Part shown: positions 16,944-28,251 of the stretch, piece by piece
How positions within the stretch are numbered: the stretch's first letter is position 1
Layout: each line of letters begins with the position of its first letter
Source of the DNA: JAMZMI01 sp963848175
GTDB taxonomy: Bacteria; Bacteroidota; Bacteroidia; Cytophagales; Cyclobacteriaceae
Direction of reading: 5' to 3'
NCBI GenBank assembly: GCA_963848175.1
Contig: CAWKCO010000003.1
Span: 62,001-126,000, forward strand
DNA length: 64,000 nucleotides
Program-made: the position numbers and the translations under genes
Notes under the pieces: model-generated
Databases searched by the model: none
Told to the model about the DNA's origin: nothing
Seen by the model: the letters and a program-made list of their open reading frames with translations, nothing else

Positions 16944-19497
16944 ATGAGACAATTAGTTATATTATTTTTTTTATCTACCGCCGCTCTTTTTTGTCACAAT
17001 TCCATAGCGCAAAATATACCTTCAGGTAAAAATTTGGGTACGCTCAATGTAGATGACCTCTCTGATGAGCAGTTGGAAACGTATATTAAGAAAGCGGAAG
17101 CAAGCGGATATTCAGAGCAGCAGATCATTCTTATGGCGAAATCTCGTGGAATGTCCGACATGCAGATTTCCAAGCTCAGACAAAGAATAATGGAGCTAAA
17201 ATCCACTAAGAGGCCATCAGGCTCATCCTCAAGTTCTGTTTCGAGGATGCGAGAAAGACCAGATATTTTGGAGGATAGAGAAACCACTTTTGATCCATTT
17301 AATACTCTTTTCCCAGAAGATACGATAGCAGATAAAAATGAGCTTCCTATTTTTGGAATGTCTTTTTTTAATGATACCAATCTTACATTTGAGCCAAGCA
17401 CAAACATACCCACGCCGGCCAACTACGTTTTAGGTAGTGGAGATCAAATTATCATCGATATTTGGGGGGCTTCAGAAAATACTTATCAGGTGGCAATCTC
17501 TCCTGAAGGCTCCATTCTCATTCCTAACATTGGACCTATTTACCTAAGTGGCCTGTCTATCGAAAAGGCGGAAGCTAAAGTGATGGCCAAGCTCAAGTCA
17601 ATATATAGCACACTCGGGCGACAGACGTATGCTCAGATGAGTTTAGGTCAGATTCGTACGATCTCAGTCAATGTAGTAGGAGAGGTTGTGAAACCTGGGA
17701 CTTACAGCCTGTCCTCCTTTGCCACCGCGTTCAATGCGCTTTATATGGCCGGGGGACCCTCGAAAAGTGGCTCTTTACGAGAGATTGTTGTTTTTAGAGC
17801 AGGAAAAAAATTAGAGGCGCTCGATGCATATAAATTTCTTATCGATGGAGAAGGCGAGTCTGTATCTCTACAGGATCAGGATGTGGTTTTGGTAAAACCT
17901 TATGTCTAGTAGAGTGGCAATACGAGGGGAGGTCAAGCGTCCTGCATATTACGAGATGAAAGAAGAAGAGTCCCTTGCCAAATTAATAGAATACGCGGGA
18001 GGCTTCACTTCTATGGCTTATACCAAATCGATTTCACTCCAACGAAACGATGAAAATTTTAAAACTGTGAAAACGGTGAGAGCTGATGATTTTGAATCTG
18101 TAAGTGTACAGAATGGCGACCAGATAGAGGTAGGTTTAATTTCTGGGCAATTTAAAAACAGAATTAGAATAGAAGGTGCGGTAAACCATCCATCCGAATT
18201 TGAATTTGTTTCAGGAATGAAACTTTCTGAAGTCATTAGTTTGTCAGATGGGTTCAGACCTGATGCTTTTATGGCTCAAGCTTTGATCATTAGAGAAAAC
18301 CAGGATTTATCACTATCCACTCTGGCATTTGATCCTTCCAAATTACTTTCGGGAGACTATGACACTGATCTCCAGTCGGGTGATTTGATAAAAGTACAGT
18401 CCATTTATGATCTGCGAGAAGATTATAGTGTGACTTTGGATGGGGAGGTTTTGCATAGCGGAGAGTATCCATATGTAGCAGGTATGACAGTAGAAAATCT
18501 AATTTACATGTCGGGGGGCTTTAAAGAAACGGCTGCAAAATCATTTGTTGAAGTTGCACGGAGAATTGTAGATGATTCAAAGGGTGTAGCTGCGACCTCA
18601 GAGATATTTACTTTTCCTATCGATAAAGACCTTAATCTTTCAAGTGAGGCATCTACCTTCATATTAGCACCCTTTGACTTGGTAGTTATACGCCAGTCTC
18701 CATTCTACGAAAAGCAACTTGTTGTGCAAATAGAAGGCGAAGTGGAATTCCCTGGCAAGTATGTGATTAAAACGAAGGATGAGCGAATATCAGATCTAAT
18801 CCAACGAACTGGCGGATTGACCAATTATGCCTATTTAGAAGGAGCAACTCTTGTCAGACGAACAGAATATTATAGCGCTCCGGGTGAGGAAGACGAACCT
18901 ATTGAAAGCAAAGCAAATCAGAATAAAATTCCTCAAAAGGCGAACGCTGAAAAGGCAAAAGTTCAAGTGGATGATAAATCAGTCGCTGATTTACGTAGAG
19001 AAGAATTAGAGGAAATTTTGAAACGGGATACCATCCTTGCCGATAACTCAGTAGCTTTTAAAGAGCAAGAAACGATAGGAATTGAACTAGATGAAATTAT
19101 GAAGAATCCAAGGTCATCCTACGACCTTATCTTAAAAGAAGGGGACGTCATTACCGTTCCAAGAGAGCTTCAGACTGTGCGTGTCCGAGGTTTAGTTTTG
19201 TATCCAAGTACGGTAAGATTTGATGATTCTTTCAGGTTCACTAAATTCGTATCACAGGCGGGAGGATTTTCGGATAAGGCGCATAAGCGTAAGTCTTATA
19301 TTATTTATCCCAATGGCACCGCTGCCAGCACCCGTTCATTTCTCGGGTTGAAGACCTACCCTAGAGTAAAACCTGGCTCTGAGATAATTATCCCGGAAAA
19401 GCCCAACAGGAGGCGAATTTCTCCTCAAGAAGTAGTAGGAATTACGACTGGTCTGGCTACTATAGCTTTGATTATTAATAATATTTCAAAACAGTAA
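16944..19497 (+). CDS. Wza-like polysaccharide export protein with SLBB domains (one frameshift)
   Basis: This is an outer-membrane polysaccharide export protein of about 850 residues. It has a signal peptide (1-22, ending SIAQ), a low-complexity helical segment with SDEQLETYIKKAEASGYSEQ, then the export domain (YVLGSGDQIIIDIWGA, PEGSILIPNIGPI) and several SLBB repeats (VVGEVVKPGTYSL, IRGEVKRPAYYEM, IEGAVNHPSEFEF, LDGEVLHSGEYPY, IEGEVEFPGKYVI). One extra G near 17904 splits the frame. It ends in a C-terminal hydrophobic segment. Bacteroidota versions are commonly this long and carry many SLBB units. Confidence 0.9.
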
Positions 19498-19536
19498 TCT
19501 TTAATAGGCTATATCTTCGCAAACCAAAATTGAATA

Positions 19537-20662
19537 ATGGATAAAAATCAAGAAGTGGAGACGAGCAGAAGCCAAGAGCCAGAAGCGCCGAGCAGGATAG
19601 CCCAAGCGGATGAAATAGATCTAGTTGAGTTAGCCAAAGTCATTTGGTCACGCAGGTGGTTTATTGCTAAAGTGACAGGAGTGTTTTTTCTATTGGGATT
19701 GGTTATTGCTTTTACTTCTCCGAAAGAATATAAATCTTCTACGACGCTTATCCCAGAAGCGGCTGGGGCAGAGGGAGGTCTCAGTGGGTCTCTTGGAGGC
19801 TTGGCCGCTTTGGCAGGTGTGAATCTTGGAGACGCGGGAACTACTTCCACTCTTAATCCTGCACTCTACAGAAGTATAGCAGAGAGCACCCCGTTTCTAC
19901 TGGATTTGATGAATAAAGAATTTTATTTCGAAGAGTTGGGTAAAGAAGTTTCGTTATACAACTATTCGATAGAATATCAGCATACTAGCTTGTTTTCTAA
20001 GGTTTTATCTATTCCATTTCGGCTTGTCGGCTTAGTGATGCCAAAATCGAGCAATGTCAATGAATGCTAAAGAAAGTTCAAATCTTTTGATGCTTACAAA
20101 AGAGCAGCAAGGCATTTTAGAGGATTTGAAGTCTCGTATTAAAGTGACGATGGATTGGGATTTGAATGTGGTTAATGTAGAGGCGAAAATGCAAGATGCA
20201 CGAGTGGCCGCTGAAGTGACGGAATATACTCAGGATTATATTACCAAATATGTGAAAGCGTATTCGGTTGCTAAAGGAATGGAGCAACTAAAGTTTGTTG
20301 AGCAGCAGTTGGATGTGAAAAGACAAGCGTTTGAGGCCATTCAAATGGAACTTGCAGAATTTCGCGATCGCAATCAGTTTGTTACTACAGCGAGAGCTCG
20401 GTCTGAGGAGCAGCGTTTGGAATCTCAGTATAATATTGCTTATAATGTTTATAATCAATTGGCTCAGCAGCGCGAAACAACGAAAATTCAAATTAATGAA
20501 AATACTCCTGTTTTTACTGTTTTGGAACCAGTGAAGGTTCCTGTTGAGAAGAGTGAACCTAAAAGAGCCATCATTCTAATTATTTTTCTGGTCTCAGGGG
20601 CAATGCTAAGTATGGGCGTTGTATTAGTGATGAAAGTAAATTGGGTGGCTCCTGTCAAATAG
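19537..20662 (+). CDS. Wzz-type chain-length regulator (one frameshift)
   Basis: This inner-membrane co-polymerase controls polysaccharide chain length. It has an N-terminal Wzz domain with a membrane helix (FIAKVTGVFFLLGLVIAF), a long periplasmic coiled-coil region (EQQLDVKRQAFEAIQMELAEF) and a second helix near the C-terminus preceded by the proline motif VKVPVEKSEPKRA. There is no Walker-A tyrosine-kinase domain. A single extra base near 20062 splits it; joined length is about 375 residues. It follows the Wza-like gene and precedes the second epimerase. Confidence 0.88.
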
Positions 20663-20702
20663 AAAGTATGCCTATTTTGAACCCTAAACTATATACTTAA
20701 GA

Positions 20703-21752
20703 ATGAAAGTACTTGTAACTGGAGCTGCGGGTTTTATTGGATTTCATACCGTAAAAAGGCTATTATTGGTTCAGAACGAAATTGAAGTTGTAGGTCTAGA
20801 TAATATCAATGACTACTATCCCATGACTCTAAAATTCGAGAGATTGAAGCAACTAGGAATTTCGCCAGACTTTGTTCGATACAACGATGAAATTGTTAGT
20901 TCATCGTACACAAATTTTAAATTCATAAGACTGGATTTGGTGGATGAAGTGCATCTAATGAATTTGTTCAGAGATGAGCATTTTGATTTTGTAATTCATT
21001 TAGCAGCGCAGGCTGGCGTTCGGTTTAGTATAGATAATCCAAGTACTTATATACAATCTAATATTGTAGGGTTCAATCATATTTTAGAAGCGTGTAGGAC
21101 TTATCCCGTTAAACACCTTGTCTATGCTAGCAGTTCAAGTGTGTATGGTTTGAATAAACAACAACCATTTAGTGTAAATCATCGCACAGATGAACCCGTT
21201 AGTTTGTATGCAGCAACAAAAAAAAGCAATGAACTAATGGCACATAGTTATAGCCACTTATTCAGAATTCCAACTACTGGTTTGCGTTTTTTTACTGTTT
21301 ATGGGGCATGGGGACGACCAGATATGGCACCTATGTTATTTGCAAAAGCTATTATGGATCAGCAACCTATCAAAGTATTTAATAACGGTGATCTCGAACG
21401 CGATTTTACTTATGTAGATGATATCGTAGAGGGTGTTATTAACGCAATGAATGTTATCCCTAGAACCAATGAAAATGGAGTACCATTCAAGATTTATAAT
21501 ATTGGAAACAGTAAGCCAGTAAAGCTATTAGATTTTATAAATGAAATAGAATCAGCTTTAGGTAGAAAAGCAATAAAACAATTCATGCCAATGCAAGAAG
21601 GAGATGTTTATAGTACCTATGCAGATGTAAGTGAATTGGAAAAAGAAGTAGGATATAGACCTGACACCTCTTTGTCTAAAGGTATTAAGGTATTTGCTCA
21701 ATGGTATTTAGATTATAAGGCAGGGGCTGGAGTAAATACGAGTAAATTATAA
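20703..21752 (+). CDS. NAD-dependent epimerase, UDP-glucuronate 4-epimerase-like (copy 2)
   Basis: This is a 349-residue paralogue of the gene at 5546, with GAAGFIGFH (7-15), LAAQAGVRFS, SSSSVYG, catalytic Tyr169/Lys173 (YAATK) and the same GRPDMA segment. It probably makes UDP-galacturonate or a related epimer. The two copies differ enough (for example a longer loop after residue 55) that they may have different substrates. Its last base is the first base of the flippase ATG. Confidence 0.85.
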   Translation: MKVLVTGAAGFIGFHTVKRLLLVQNEIEVVGLDNINDYYPMTLKFERLKQLGISPDFVRYNDEIVSSSYTNFKFIRLDLVDEVHLMNLFRDEHFDFVIHLAAQAGVRFSIDNPSTYIQSNIVGFNHILEACRTYPVKHLVYASSSSVYGLNKQQPFSVNHRTDEPVSLYAATKKSNELMAHSYSHLFRIPTTGLRFFTVYGAWGRPDMAPMLFAKAIMDQQPIKVFNNGDLERDFTYVDDIVEGVINAMNVIPRTNENGVPFKIYNIGNSKPVKLLDFINEIESALGRKAIKQFMPMQEGDVYSTYADVSELEKEVGYRPDTSLSKGIKVFAQWYLDYKAGAGVNTSKL

Positions 21753-23180
21753 TGACGATTCAAAGAAATTTTTTTTTAATTTACTACTAACGCTAAGCGG
21801 AATCGTTTTTCCAATTATCACTTTTACTTATACCTCTCGAATTTTCGGGCCAGAGGGGATTGGTAAGTTTACTTTTGTTGAGGTTTTCTCAAGATATTTT
21901 ATATTATTTGCTGCAGTTGGGATACCAATTTACGGAATCAGAGAAGTCGCCAAAGTGATTGAAAATAAGCAAGAACTTAAGAAACTGTTTTCTGAACTTT
22001 TTGTAATTAATTCCATTTTGGGGATAGTGATGCTGATTCTCTACTATGGGATTTGTATCAATTTAGAAAGATTTCACAAGGATCCTAGATTGTTTCATAT
22101 GGGGGCTATCATGATAGCCACTAGTGCGCTGAATACCACATGGTTTTACAAAGGGTCAGAAAATTTTAGAATTATTACATTATTCACAATTTCATTACGA
22201 TTCCTTTCAATTATTGCAGTATTTGTTTTTGTTAATGTAAGGGAGGATTACACATTGTATTTCTTCATTTACTTTCTCTCCAATCTATTAACAAATTTGA
22301 TTCTTTGGCTATTAAGCATTTATACGATAGGATTTCAATGGAAATGGGACTTTAAAAGACATTTGAAACCAATTTTATTAATATTTGGCACTAATGTGGT
22401 TATCAGCATTTATGTGATGTTAGACTCCATAATGCTGGGTTTATTATCTACAGATACCGAGTTGGGATTATACACTGCATCCATTAAAGTTAATAAGATT
22501 ATGGTTACAGTGATCACTTCTCTAGCGTGGTATTACTCCCTAGAATAACACAATATTTTCGTGATAATCAGGCAGATGAGTTATCTGCTATTTTGAAGAA
22601 GGCCTTGTATTTCATTGTGTTGATAGGTTCCCCGATATTGGTTGGTTTGTTTATTTCCTCTTCTGAAATATTGTATTTATTTGCTGGAGATCAATTCTTA
22701 GCGGCGACATTAGCTATGCGTATCCTTGCCCCGATAACATTACTAATAGGGTTAAGTAATCTTTTTGGAATCCAGGTACTTATCCCAACGAATAATGAGA
22801 AGAAAATGCTAATAGCTGTTTTATTTGGAGCGATAACTAATTTAAGCCTTAATTTTCTTTTAATTCCAAAAATGGGTCATATTGGAGCGGCAATCGCAAC
22901 ATTAATAGCTGAATTTACTGTCACTTTATTTACCTTTTTATTCGCGAGAAAATTAGTAACATCGGGGGTGTCTAGGGCTTTTGCAATACAATTAATCTTT
23001 GTTTTGCTACTTTTCCTTGTCATTAGTTTGCTAGTTGAAATGTTTGCCTTTAGCCTTATTATAGGCTTTGGAATTAAGGTGCTTACATGTAGTGCACTTT
23101 ATTTTTGGTTCATTTGGTTTTCGCGAGATTTAGAAGTAGTAAGTTTTAAAATGCGAATAATTAAAATCTTGAAAAAATGA
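21752..23180 (+). CDS. Wzx-type lipid-linked oligosaccharide flippase (two frameshifts)
   Basis: This multi-pass protein of the polysaccharide/MATE flippase superfamily moves undecaprenyl-linked repeat units across the membrane. It starts at ATG 21752, but the frame breaks within the first codons in a run of T (AAATTTTTTTTAAT, one T short). It reopens as LLLTLSGIVFPIITFTYTSR with the family's FGPEGIG segment. A further extra base near 22525 splits it again before VLLPRITQYF. Joined, it has about 475 residues and about 12 helices. The glf ATG overlaps its stop by 4 bases. Confidence 0.88.
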
Positions 23181-24280
23181 CATATGATTATCTTATAGTT
23201 GGGGCAGGTTTGTTCGGAAGTGTTTTTGCCCATGAAGCTACTAAAATGGGTAAGAAATGCTTAGTAATTGATAAACGAAAACACATTGGTGGAAACATCT
23301 ATTGCGAAAATATTGAGGGAATTAATGTGCATAAATATGGCCCCCATATTTTTCATACCAATGATGAAAGAATTTGGAAATATGTCAACCAACATGCCGA
23401 TTTTAATAGGTTCACCTATTCACCAATAGCAAACTACCAAGGGAATCTTTACAATTTGCCTTTCAATATGAATACCTTCAATCAGATTTGGGGCGTAACA
23501 ACCCCTGATGAAGCTAGAAGAAAAATTGCTGAACAGGTTGATCTGTATGGTGTCTCTAAGCCCAGTAATTTGGAAGAGCAAGCCATAAATCTTGTTGGAA
23601 AAGATATTTATGAACTTCTAATTAAGGGTTATACTGAAAAGCAATGGGGCAGAAAGGCAACAGAACTTCCGCCATTTATTATAAAAAGGCTTCCAGTAAG
23701 ATTTACGTATGATAATAACTACTTCAATGATGAATTCCAAGGAATTCCTAAAGGTGGTTATAATGTCTTAACAAAGAGCTTATTGAATAATATTGAGATC
23801 AAGCTAGATGTGGATTATTTGAAAAATCGAGAATATTGGGATTCGCTAGCAAGCAAGGTGGTTTATACAGGTGCCATTGATGAATTTTTCGATTATAAAT
23901 ACGGAGCGTTGGAATACAGATCTTTGAGATTTGAAAATGAATTTCATGAAATTGACAATTATCAAGGTGTTGCTGGAATGAATTATACTGATGCGGAAAC
24001 CCCATACACAAGGATCGTTGAACATAAACATTTTGAATTTGGCAGCCAAAAGCATACCGTCATTACGAAAGAATACTCTGCCACATGGAAGCTGGGCATG
24101 GAAGCTTATTATCCCGTGAATGATGACATAAATCAAAAAAGATTCAAACAATATTCTGATCTTCAGACTACAGTACCAAAGTGTATATTTGGTGGAAGGT
24201 TATCAGAATATAGATATTATGATATGCATCAGGTGATTGCTTCTGCTTTAGTGTCTGCAAAAAAAACATTAATTCAATGA
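23177..24280 (+). CDS. glf: UDP-galactopyranose mutase
   Basis: Glf is a flavoprotein that converts UDP-galactopyranose to UDP-galactofuranose. The 367-residue sequence has the FAD motif VGAGLFGS (8-15), the conserved GGNIYCENIEGINVHKYGPH region and YTEKQWG, with C-terminal GRLSEYRYYDMHQVIASAL. It indicates galactofuranose in the polysaccharide. The downstream DUF4422 gene overlaps it by 4 bases. Confidence 0.96.
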   Translation: MTYDYLIVGAGLFGSVFAHEATKMGKKCLVIDKRKHIGGNIYCENIEGINVHKYGPHIFHTNDERIWKYVNQHADFNRFTYSPIANYQGNLYNLPFNMNTFNQIWGVTTPDEARRKIAEQVDLYGVSKPSNLEEQAINLVGKDIYELLIKGYTEKQWGRKATELPPFIIKRLPVRFTYDNNYFNDEFQGIPKGGYNVLTKSLLNNIEIKLDVDYLKNREYWDSLASKVVYTGAIDEFFDYKYGALEYRSLRFENEFHEIDNYQGVAGMNYTDAETPYTRIVEHKHFEFGSQKHTVITKEYSATWKLGMEAYYPVNDDINQKRFKQYSDLQTTVPKCIFGGRLSEYRYYDMHQVIASALVSAKKTLIQ

Positions 24281-25050
24281 TTTATTCTTTTTATCATAAA
24301 GATTCGTTTGTTCCAAACTCTAATATTGTTATTCCTTTACAATTAGGAAAAACACTTTCAAAAGTTGAGCTTGGGTTTTTATCTGATGATTCAGGTAATA
24401 GTATATCCCATAAAAATAGGAAATATTGTGAGTTAACTGGAATGTATTGGGTTTGGAAGAATACTGATCATGAAGTCTTAGGTTTTTGTCACTATCGTCG
24501 GTTTTTCATATTTGAATCAATGATTTTTAAATTAAATCTAAAATTTATTGATATTGATCAAAGGATTTATGGACAAATTGAGAAAGAAGATAATCTTGAT
24601 AGAATTAAAATCATTCTCGATAAACATGATTTTATTGTTCCACAGCCTAGAAGACTAAAAGTAAGTGTTAAAGCTTATTATATTCTAAATCATTATTTAG
24701 AAGACTGGGAGATTTTGGGTGAAATTTTGAAGAAATATAACCCGGATTACCTTGAGAGCTATAATCAGTTATCTAAGACTAAAGAGATGTATGCCTTTAA
24801 CATGTTTATTACCTCGAGAGAGCATTTTAATAATTATATGGAATGGCTTTTCCCGATACTGGAGAAACTTGAAGAATTATTACCTAAGAGGAATGATGTT
24901 TACCAACAAAGAGTGATAGGATTTATATCAGAACGATTGTTCACTATTTATTTAAATAAGCATGCCTTCAAACTTAAAGAGTTGCCAGTTCTTACTGTTC
25001 AGGAGCCTTCTTTTAGAGAGAATTTAATTAGTAGAATTTTTTTATCGTAA
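24277..25050 (+). CDS. DUF4422 protein, probable glycosyltransferase
   Basis: This 257-residue protein matches the DUF4422 pattern common in capsule and exopolysaccharide loci: an N-terminal strand, then CELTGMYWVWKNTDHEVLGF, the HYRRFF motif, and a C-terminal segment with FNMFI and YQQRVIGFISERLF. The family is thought to act as glycosyltransferases; no acceptor or donor can be read from the sequence. It sits between glf and a galactofuranosyltransferase-like gene. Confidence 0.82.
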   Translation: MIYSFYHKDSFVPNSNIVIPLQLGKTLSKVELGFLSDDSGNSISHKNRKYCELTGMYWVWKNTDHEVLGFCHYRRFFIFESMIFKLNLKFIDIDQRIYGQIEKEDNLDRIKIILDKHDFIVPQPRRLKVSVKAYYILNHYLEDWEILGEILKKYNPDYLESYNQLSKTKEMYAFNMFITSREHFNNYMEWLFPILEKLEELLPKRNDVYQQRVIGFISERLFTIYLNKHAFKLKELPVLTVQEPSFRENLISRIFLS

Positions 25051-25054
25051 TACT

Positions 25055-26029
25055 ATGGTATTGGTAGCCACTGTCACTTATGGAAGTAGATATGCTTTTG
25101 TATACGATCTATTAGTCAGCCTTAACGAAGATTCTGTTATTGGTAAAATAATTGTATTTGACAATGGGTCGCCTCTTGAGAATAGTATAAAGCTACATGA
25201 ATTGTGTGAAAGTGACTCTAAATATGAATACTTGCGGTCAGAAAAAAATATTGGTTCAGCAGGTGGTTTTAGAGAGGTGATTGAGTTTGCTCATAAGGGC
25301 ATGCAGAATGGAGATTACTTATGGTTGCTAGATGATGATAATCTTCCCAACAAGGATGCACTTAAATCTAATATTGATAAATTTGAAGCAATAGAAGAAA
25401 AAACTAGTTGTATTTCTTCTTTAAGGATAGAACGATTTCCCTATAAGGTTATTTTCAATAACCTAGATTCGGAGTTTTATATGAGTAGAGATAATAGTTT
25501 TTTAAGCTTTAATGTTTTTAAGTGGGTGGTCAAATTGAGAAAAGGTTTAGGTAGGAGTAGTGGTGGACAAAATAATACTAGTGCTAACGAAATCAGCCTT
25601 CCTTATGCTCCCTATGGAGGGCTTATGATTCCAAATGAGATATTGAATCTGGTGAGTTATCCAAGATCAGATTTTTATCTCTATCGGGATGATCATGAGT
25701 TTACAAAACGAATTACTGATTTAGGATTTAAAATTCTTCTTAATAGACAAAGCATAGTGAATGAAATGGAGAGCTCGTTTTATTTTAAAAGAAAATGGTT
25801 AATCTTCGATTCATTCAGGTCTCTTATAATGGAGAAGAGAATGACAACTTACTATATTATTAGAAACTCAGTTTTCTTTGATGAAAAATATTATTTAAAA
25901 AATCCTTATCTCTACCATTTTAACAAATTCATCTATAGTTCTATCTATATTATTATATGTCATTTTCTTCGGAAACCAATCATGATTCGTGTAATGAAAC
26001 TAGCGTTAAAAAACGCTAAGAGATTATAA
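25055..26029 (+). CDS. Family 2 glycosyltransferase, galactofuranosyltransferase-like
   Basis: This is a GT-A fold glycosyltransferase of 324 residues. The N-terminal VTYGSRYAFV and DNGSPLEN strands, NIGSAGGF and the metal-binding DDDN (93-96) resemble the GlfT1 group of galactofuranosyltransferases, which fits the glf gene two positions upstream. The later RDDHEFTKRI segment is the family's catalytic-base region. The C-terminal part is hydrophobic and may associate with the membrane. Confidence 0.83.
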   Translation: MVLVATVTYGSRYAFVYDLLVSLNEDSVIGKIIVFDNGSPLENSIKLHELCESDSKYEYLRSEKNIGSAGGFREVIEFAHKGMQNGDYLWLLDDDNLPNKDALKSNIDKFEAIEEKTSCISSLRIERFPYKVIFNNLDSEFYMSRDNSFLSFNVFKWVVKLRKGLGRSSGGQNNTSANEISLPYAPYGGLMIPNEILNLVSYPRSDFYLYRDDHEFTKRITDLGFKILLNRQSIVNEMESSFYFKRKWLIFDSFRSLIMEKRMTTYYIIRNSVFFDEKYYLKNPYLYHFNKFIYSSIYIIICHFLRKPIMIRVMKLALKNAKRL

Positions 26030-26057
26030 TGACCTCAACCATCAATATTCTGATGTC

Positions 26058-27227
26058 ATGAAAATTGCCATCTTAACAACGTCTTATCATCCTTATAACA
26101 TTGGCGGTGGTGAAATATCTGCAAAGAAATTAGTAGATGGTCTGGTCTCTTTGGGTCATGAAGTCATTGTTATTGCAGCTTTTAGAGAGACAATAACGGA
26201 GTATATTGATGGAATAAAGGTGTATCGGATTAAGTCACCCAACTCATATTGGTCTGCAGATTCGAGTGATAAAAATAGGATTCAAAAACTATGGTGGCAC
26301 CTAAGAGAGTCTTACAATCCTACTGTAGGGAAAGTTATAGTGCCGATTCTTGAGAAGGAGACGCCCAATATTATACATGTCCGAAACATCACTGATTTTT
26401 CATCTTATGTTTGGGTTGTGGGTCGTAGGTTGGGAATCCCCACAGTAACGACATTAAACAACTATGCTTCTATTTGCTCTAAGACTACCTTCTTTAAGAA
26501 AGGAAAAATTTGCGAAAAAAGATGTTTGGAATGCAGAATACTATCTTTACCTAAAAAAATTGCAAGTCGCAACGCTAGTTGTGTTGTAGGGGTAAGTGAA
26601 TTCACATTAAATAAGCACTTAAATGCTGGTTTTTTTAATCATGCCATTAAAGCAGTAGTCCGCACTCAAATGTCTCCTGATCGACTGCCATTGCCATCTG
26701 CCAATAATGATTTTCTATCTTTTGGCTTTCTAGGCCAAATCATTCCAACCAAAGGAGTAAGGGAGTTGATCAAGGCATTTAATAATGCAAATACAGGGTC
26801 AGCTCCTCTTTATATTGGCGGTGCTGGAGATGAGCAGTATATGGCAGAGTGTAAATTGTTAGCCGAGGAAAATCCTAATATTCATTTTCTTGGAAGGGTA
26901 ATATCAAAAGATTTTTATGCTTTGGTAGACGTGGTAGTTATTCCTTCATTGTGGCATGAGCCATTTCCAAGGATATTGGTAGAGGCCAACGCTCATGCTA
27001 GATTTGTCCTAGCAACAACCTATGGCGGGACAAAGGAAATGATAGAGGAAGGGACTAATGGCTACACTTTTAAAAACTTTGAAGAACTTGAGATTCTGTT
27101 AGAAAGTCCGCAGTTGCGAGATAATTGTAATGATTTGGGAAAAATCATCAATGAATCTGTGAATGAAGATCAAGGTGATATTGAGGGCTATGTGAGTTTG
27201 TATGAAAGATTATTAAAACCAGACTAG
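26058..27227 (+). CDS. Family 4 (GT-B) glycosyltransferase
   Basis: A 389-residue GT-B enzyme. The N-terminal YHPYNIGGGEISAKKLVDGL is the usual acceptor-domain start. The C-terminal nucleotide-sugar domain has GFLGQIIPTKGVREL and the E-x7-E pair (Glu301, Glu309) in HEPFPRILVEA. A four-cysteine patch (Cys140, 152, 156, 159) in the middle is common in some bacterial GT4 enzymes. Its stop overlaps the GTG of the acyltransferase gene. Confidence 0.88.
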   Translation: MKIAILTTSYHPYNIGGGEISAKKLVDGLVSLGHEVIVIAAFRETITEYIDGIKVYRIKSPNSYWSADSSDKNRIQKLWWHLRESYNPTVGKVIVPILEKETPNIIHVRNITDFSSYVWVVGRRLGIPTVTTLNNYASICSKTTFFKKGKICEKRCLECRILSLPKKIASRNASCVVGVSEFTLNKHLNAGFFNHAIKAVVRTQMSPDRLPLPSANNDFLSFGFLGQIIPTKGVRELIKAFNNANTGSAPLYIGGAGDEQYMAECKLLAEENPNIHFLGRVISKDFYALVDVVVIPSLWHEPFPRILVEANAHARFVLATTYGGTKEMIEEGTNGYTFKNFEELEILLESPQLRDNCNDLGKIINESVNEDQGDIEGYVSLYERLLKPD

Positions 27228-28237
27228 TGGTGAATAAAAATGGTCGAAGAATTTATTGGGTAAATAACACCAAAGCCATTGGTATTTTCTTAGTCGTTTT
27301 GGGACATAGTAATTTCTCAGAGGAAATTATCAATTTCATATACTCTTTCCACATGCCTTTGTTTTTTTTCATTTCTGGATATTTATTTAAGCCAAGAAAA
27401 GTGTCTAAAGAACTGCTTAAAGAGAAGATAAATAGACTAATCATTCCATATCTTTTTTTTTGTACCCTAGGGGTATTTTTTTCATTGGCAGAGACCTTTA
27501 TATTAAAGAGTGATTTTAGTTTATTGAATCATATAGAGGGAGTCTTGACATCAATAGGAAGGGCTGATCAATTAGGTATTAATACCCCTTTATGGTTTCT
27601 AACCTCTATTTTTATTATTGATCTTTTGTTTCAATTACTAGCTAAGTATAATCGGGTGAACATATGGAATGCTGGTCTTATGTCCTTATTCGGGTATATT
27701 ATTTTCAAATATTATGGAAAACCAGTTTATTGGAACTTTGACATTTCCTTAATTATGTCTCTTGTTTTTTTTCTTGGATACGCAATACGAAAGCGATTTG
27801 GAGAACTTCCTCAAGTTCTGGATATTTCAACGTTGTGGCTTTCTATCATAACATTAGTAGCTGGTGCTTTAACATTTTGGTTTTCTACTATCTCAGGTAG
27901 GATTGATCTTAATGGTAGGTATCTCGGGGAATTTTTGCTTTTAGTTCCATTGCAAATTCTAATAGGAATAACATTCGTAGTTGTACTTTCCTTTCTTTTT
28001 AGAGAGAACAAAATATTAACTTTTTATGGCAAAAATACGCTCATAATTTTAGGGACACATATTCTACTACTGAAGACTCTCAAATATTTATTTATCAATA
28101 TTATGGGTTTAGCTTATTATGCCGACTCAGCCTGGCGGCTGTTTTTATTAGTCTTTATTGTTATGATTTTGCAGCTTCTTGTGATTCTATTTCTCAAGAA
28201 GACCGTTCCTGCGTTAGTTGGGGATAAAAAACACTGA
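27227..28237 (+). CDS. Membrane acyltransferase (acyltransferase-3 family)
   Basis: A 336-residue integral membrane protein with about ten helices. The first helix contains NNTKAIGIFLVVLGHS, the conserved His of the acyltransferase-3 family, followed by FIYSFHMPLFFFISGYLF. These enzymes usually O-acetylate or otherwise acylate extracellular polysaccharides. No ATG is available in frame, so the start is one of two adjacent GTG codons at 27227 and 27230. Confidence 0.88.
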   Translation: MVNKNGRRIYWVNNTKAIGIFLVVLGHSNFSEEIINFIYSFHMPLFFFISGYLFKPRKVSKELLKEKINRLIIPYLFFCTLGVFFSLAETFILKSDFSLLNHIEGVLTSIGRADQLGINTPLWFLTSIFIIDLLFQLLAKYNRVNIWNAGLMSLFGYIIFKYYGKPVYWNFDISLIMSLVFFLGYAIRKRFGELPQVLDISTLWLSIITLVAGALTFWFSTISGRIDLNGRYLGEFLLLVPLQILIGITFVVVLSFLFRENKILTFYGKNTLIILGTHILLLKTLKYLFINIMGLAYYADSAWRLFLLVFIVMILQLLVILFLKKTVPALVGDKKH

Positions 28238-28251
28238 ATATTTTAGTATTG

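Noticed and set aside
17890..17920. Programmed frameshift in the Wza-like gene
   Set aside because: No slippery heptamer is evident and many unrelated genes show the same kind of single-base break, so error is simpler.
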